Below, piece after piece: positions 37,939 to 39,806 of a stretch of 39,806 nucleotides of DNA; within the stretch, counting starts at the first letter, position 1, and every line of letters starts with the position of its first letter. The DNA lies in the IMG/VR virus record IMGVR_UViG_3300036791_000724, positions 1 to 39,806 of that record; one strand, 5' to 3'. A program made the position numbers and the translations under genes. Origin of the DNA: a virus. Under the pieces are notes generated by a model. It made no database searches. It was not told where the DNA came from and saw only the letters and a list, made by a program, of their open reading frames with translations.

Positions 37939-39324
37939 CTAAAAACATTCGAGATAGGCCGCATAAATTTTCAGGTGCAGGCCGCCCGTACTTCCGGGGA
38001 TTTGGCACGCCGCGGCGATGCGCGCCGCGAGGCTCGCGACATTCGTGCCGCTCGGGATTGCAAGCGTCTTGGTTTGCCGCGCGACCGCGCCGCCGCCGGG
38101 TGCCGCGGAGTCGAGCACGGTTTCCGTCGAACCAATCCACCCCGCGACTTTCCACGCGGGGATGGTTTGCGAGGGCGCGACCAAATCGTTTTGCGTGATT
38201 TCATAATCGACGACGAGGTTTGCGCCGCCGCCGCCGACGTTGCCCGTCATGCCCTCGACGAGCACGAGGACCTCGTCGCCCGTCGAGCCCGCGCAAATCA
38301 ATTCCGCGAATGTCGTGTCGTTGCCGTCAATGATGTTCGCCGGGTTCAAACACTGCCCGGTGTAAATGTGATAGTCCGCGGTGAGCACGGTGCTGTCGTC
38401 ATAGGTCGCGGTCGCATCGTGCGCGAAAGCCTTGAGCGTGAGCGGAACCGCGACCGAAATCGGCGACGAATAAAGCGTCGACGCGGTCGTCGGCGTCGAG
38501 CCGTCGAGGGTGTAATAAATCGCGAGGCTTTCGGCGTTGGTGAGCACGACCGATTGAGCCGCGGGATAGGTGCCCGGGCCGGGCGTCGCGACGGGCGTGC
38601 TCGCCTTGACGTGCATCGAGACGAATTGCGCGACCGTGCCGAGGGCCTTCCAGCGTATTGACGGGAAGGAAAGCGCCGGGTAAGCGAGCGCCGTGTCGAG
38701 CTTGTCGAACGTGGTCAACGAGCCAAACCAAAAGAATTCCGCGCCGCCCGTGGTCGTCGAGCCCGTATCAATTGGCGTCGCATTTTTCGCGGATTCGCGT
38801 TCGGTGAATCCAGTCGTCGAGGTCGTCGGCGTGTCGCCCTCGCTATTCTCGGCGAACGAAACAAAATTGTAGGAGTTGCCCGTGTAACCGTTGTTGACGA
38901 ATGGCGCGGTGAACGTGAGCGCGGTGTCGCCCGGGTTTGCTTCGGTGTGCGAAAGCGAATTCAAATACAGAATTTCGCCGCTATCGGGCGAGACCTCATG
39001 CACGCTAAGAAACAATGCCCCGGTCGCGGGTGCGGTCGCGGTGAATCCGGTGAGCCCGCCCGCGACGGGCGATTTTGAAAACATCGTAACTTGCAAGTCG
39101 CCCGAGCTCGACAAATTGCGCGAATAAAACGGCGCGACCGGATTCAAGGCCGAATCTTTCAGCGTGAGCGAGACGGGCGAATTCGTTGCGGAAAAATTCG
39201 TCGCATCGAACCATGACGCGACCGCGACGATGAGATTGCCCGCGGTCGTCGGGCTCGGGAGCGTGACCGAAACACTCGTGCCGCTCAAGACAAACGCGCT
39301 TTTGCTTTGTACGAATGCGGTCAC
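37939..39324 (-). CDS. Receptor-binding/tail fibre-type protein with chitobiase-like domain
   Basis: A 461-residue protein from a GTG at 39324, overlapping the tail-tip stop (GTGA). Residues 1-250 are a beta-sandwich of the type also found at 12588-13265 (AGNLIVAVASWFDA, LFLSVHEVSPDSGEI). Residues about 255-325 match the chitobiase/beta-hexosaminidase C-terminal module (ATPGPGTYPAAQSVVLTNAE, then IYYTLDGSTPTTASTLYSSP). Residues about 330-461 begin NPANIIDGNDTTFAEL, like F5/8-type discoidin domains. Three surface-binding modules directly after the tail-tip gene indicate host recognition or adhesion. Confidence 0.65.
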   Translation of the reverse strand: MTAFVQSKSAFVLSGTSVSVTLPSPTTAGNLIVAVASWFDATNFSATNSPVSLTLKDSALNPVAPFYSRNLSSSGDLQVTMFSKSPVAGGLTGFTATAPATGALFLSVHEVSPDSGEILYLNSLSHTEANPGDTALTFTAPFVNNGYTGNSYNFVSFAENSEGDTPTTSTTGFTERESAKNATPIDTGSTTTGGAEFFWFGSLTTFDKLDTALAYPALSFPSIRWKALGTVAQFVSMHVKASTPVATPGPGTYPAAQSVVLTNAESLAIYYTLDGSTPTTASTLYSSPISVAVPLTLKAFAHDATATYDDSTVLTADYHIYTGQCLNPANIIDGNDTTFAELICAGSTGDEVLVLVEGMTGNVGGGGANLVVDYEITQNDLVAPSQTIPAWKVAGWIGSTETVLDSAAPGGGAVARQTKTLAIPSGTNVASLAARIAAACQIPGSTGGLHLKIYAAYLECF

Positions 39325-39806
39325 AGGCTCAAATCTCCGGGTGTGGCGCTCGTGAATTCATAGCGACCGGGCGCGAGCGTGCCCGCCGCTTCCATTTGAA
39401 TCGTGAACGATTGCGCAAAATAACTGTCGCCCGCCGCGGTCGTCGAAAAGATTTCGACGACGACCGGATTGCTCAAAGCGGGGTCGTCGGTCAAGTGTTG
39501 ATTCGCGGTATAGGTAAACGGCGAGCTCGCCGGGTCGTAGGTCCGCGAAAAGGAAATCGCCGGAATCGAGACGACGACTTTGAACGTTTGCCCCGACTCG
39601 CCCGCGATGTCGGTTTGGTCTTGCGGAACCATCACGACGCCCGCGGTTTGCGTGAGCCGATTGCGCGAGCTCCACGTCAAAACCAAATCGCCAATGATGC
39701 TCGCGGGCCGGGTGCCGTATGCGTTGCCGTTGATTCGCAGATTGCCCGGCGGATAGGGCCGCAAGTAGCGCGAGCGCGTGGTCAAATCGTTTTCGAGCGC
39801 GTCGCT
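39321..39806 (-). CDS. Tail tip / host-specificity protein J-like, C-terminal part
   Basis: This is the C-terminal 161 residues plus stop of the protein that starts at 2428; the last 127 bases duplicate bases 1-127. The frame matches exactly across the circle junction. The residues (RSRYLRPYPPGNLRING, then a beta-rich stretch with SFSRTYDPASSPFTY) look like a terminal beta-sandwich, as expected for a receptor-proximal domain. The stop TGA overlaps the GTG start of the next gene (GTGA at 39321-39324), so translation is probably coupled to the downstream receptor-binding-type protein. Confidence 0.85.
   Translation of the reverse strand, partial: SDALENDLTTRSRYLRPYPPGNLRINGNAYGTRPASIIGDLVLTWSSRNRLTQTAGVVMVPQDQTDIAGESGQTFKVVVSIPAISFSRTYDPASSPFTYTANQHLTDDPALSNPVVVEIFSTTAAGDSYFAQSFTIQMEAAGTLAPGRYEFTSATPGDLSL
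39680..39806. repeat. Direct terminal repeat, right copy
   Basis: This is the second copy of the 127-base sequence at the left end, and again lies inside the tail-tip gene. Removing one copy gives a unique circular genome of 39,679 bases in which the tail-tip gene is uninterrupted. Confidence 0.95.

Overview
The window is a complete tailed-phage genome closed as a circle. Bases 1-127 are repeated exactly as bases 39680-39806, so the unique genome is about 39.68 kb and the cut falls inside the tail-tip gene. The DNA is GC-rich. Almost all genes are on the minus strand, tightly packed with ATGA, GTGA or TAATG junctions. The packaging and tail genes make this a temperate siphophage of lambda-like layout. 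I infer, with low confidence, a soil-type host such as Acidobacteriota, from the Cys-rich integrase N-terminus and the secreted Fn3 and beta-sandwich proteins.

Minus-strand reading order, starting at the right. An integration module lies at 37138-35677 (helix-turn-helix protein, tyrosine integrase). It is followed by a duplicated pair of small genes (35453-34596) and an intergenic attP-like site carrying the 3' end of a tRNA-Ser gene (about 34552-34575). The early and accessory region (34413-27685) holds a Cro/CI-like regulator, a secreted Fn3 protein, a DUF2303 protein, a winged-helix protein, a MazG-like pyrophosphatase, a DUF3846-like protein and several unknown small proteins. No polymerase, helicase or primase is recognisable.

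The late region begins with lambda-type terminase subunits (27599-25202). Where lambda goes directly to its head genes, this phage has about 5 kb of small, often Cys-rich genes (25218-19889). A plus-strand regulator cassette (23566-24324) with its own promoter region and terminator is embedded there. Head genes follow: gpW-like joining protein, portal, a fused prohead protease-major capsid protein, small head proteins, head-tail attachment protein and a fibre-like protein. The tail genes are a tail terminator fused to a lectin-like domain, the major tail protein, the gpG/gpGT frameshift pair, the tape measure, minor tail proteins, a BR0599/gpL-like protein and the J-like tail tip. The tail-tip gene crosses the cut and is followed by a receptor-binding-type protein (39324-37939) and two very small membrane proteins (37923-37571). 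I recognise no classical endolysin.

The most striking whole-genome signal is that I found no GATC tetranucleotide anywhere, although well over 100 are expected. Other notable points are paired operator-like elements, a promoter element shared by three promoters, overprinted genes, and the head and tail domain fusions.
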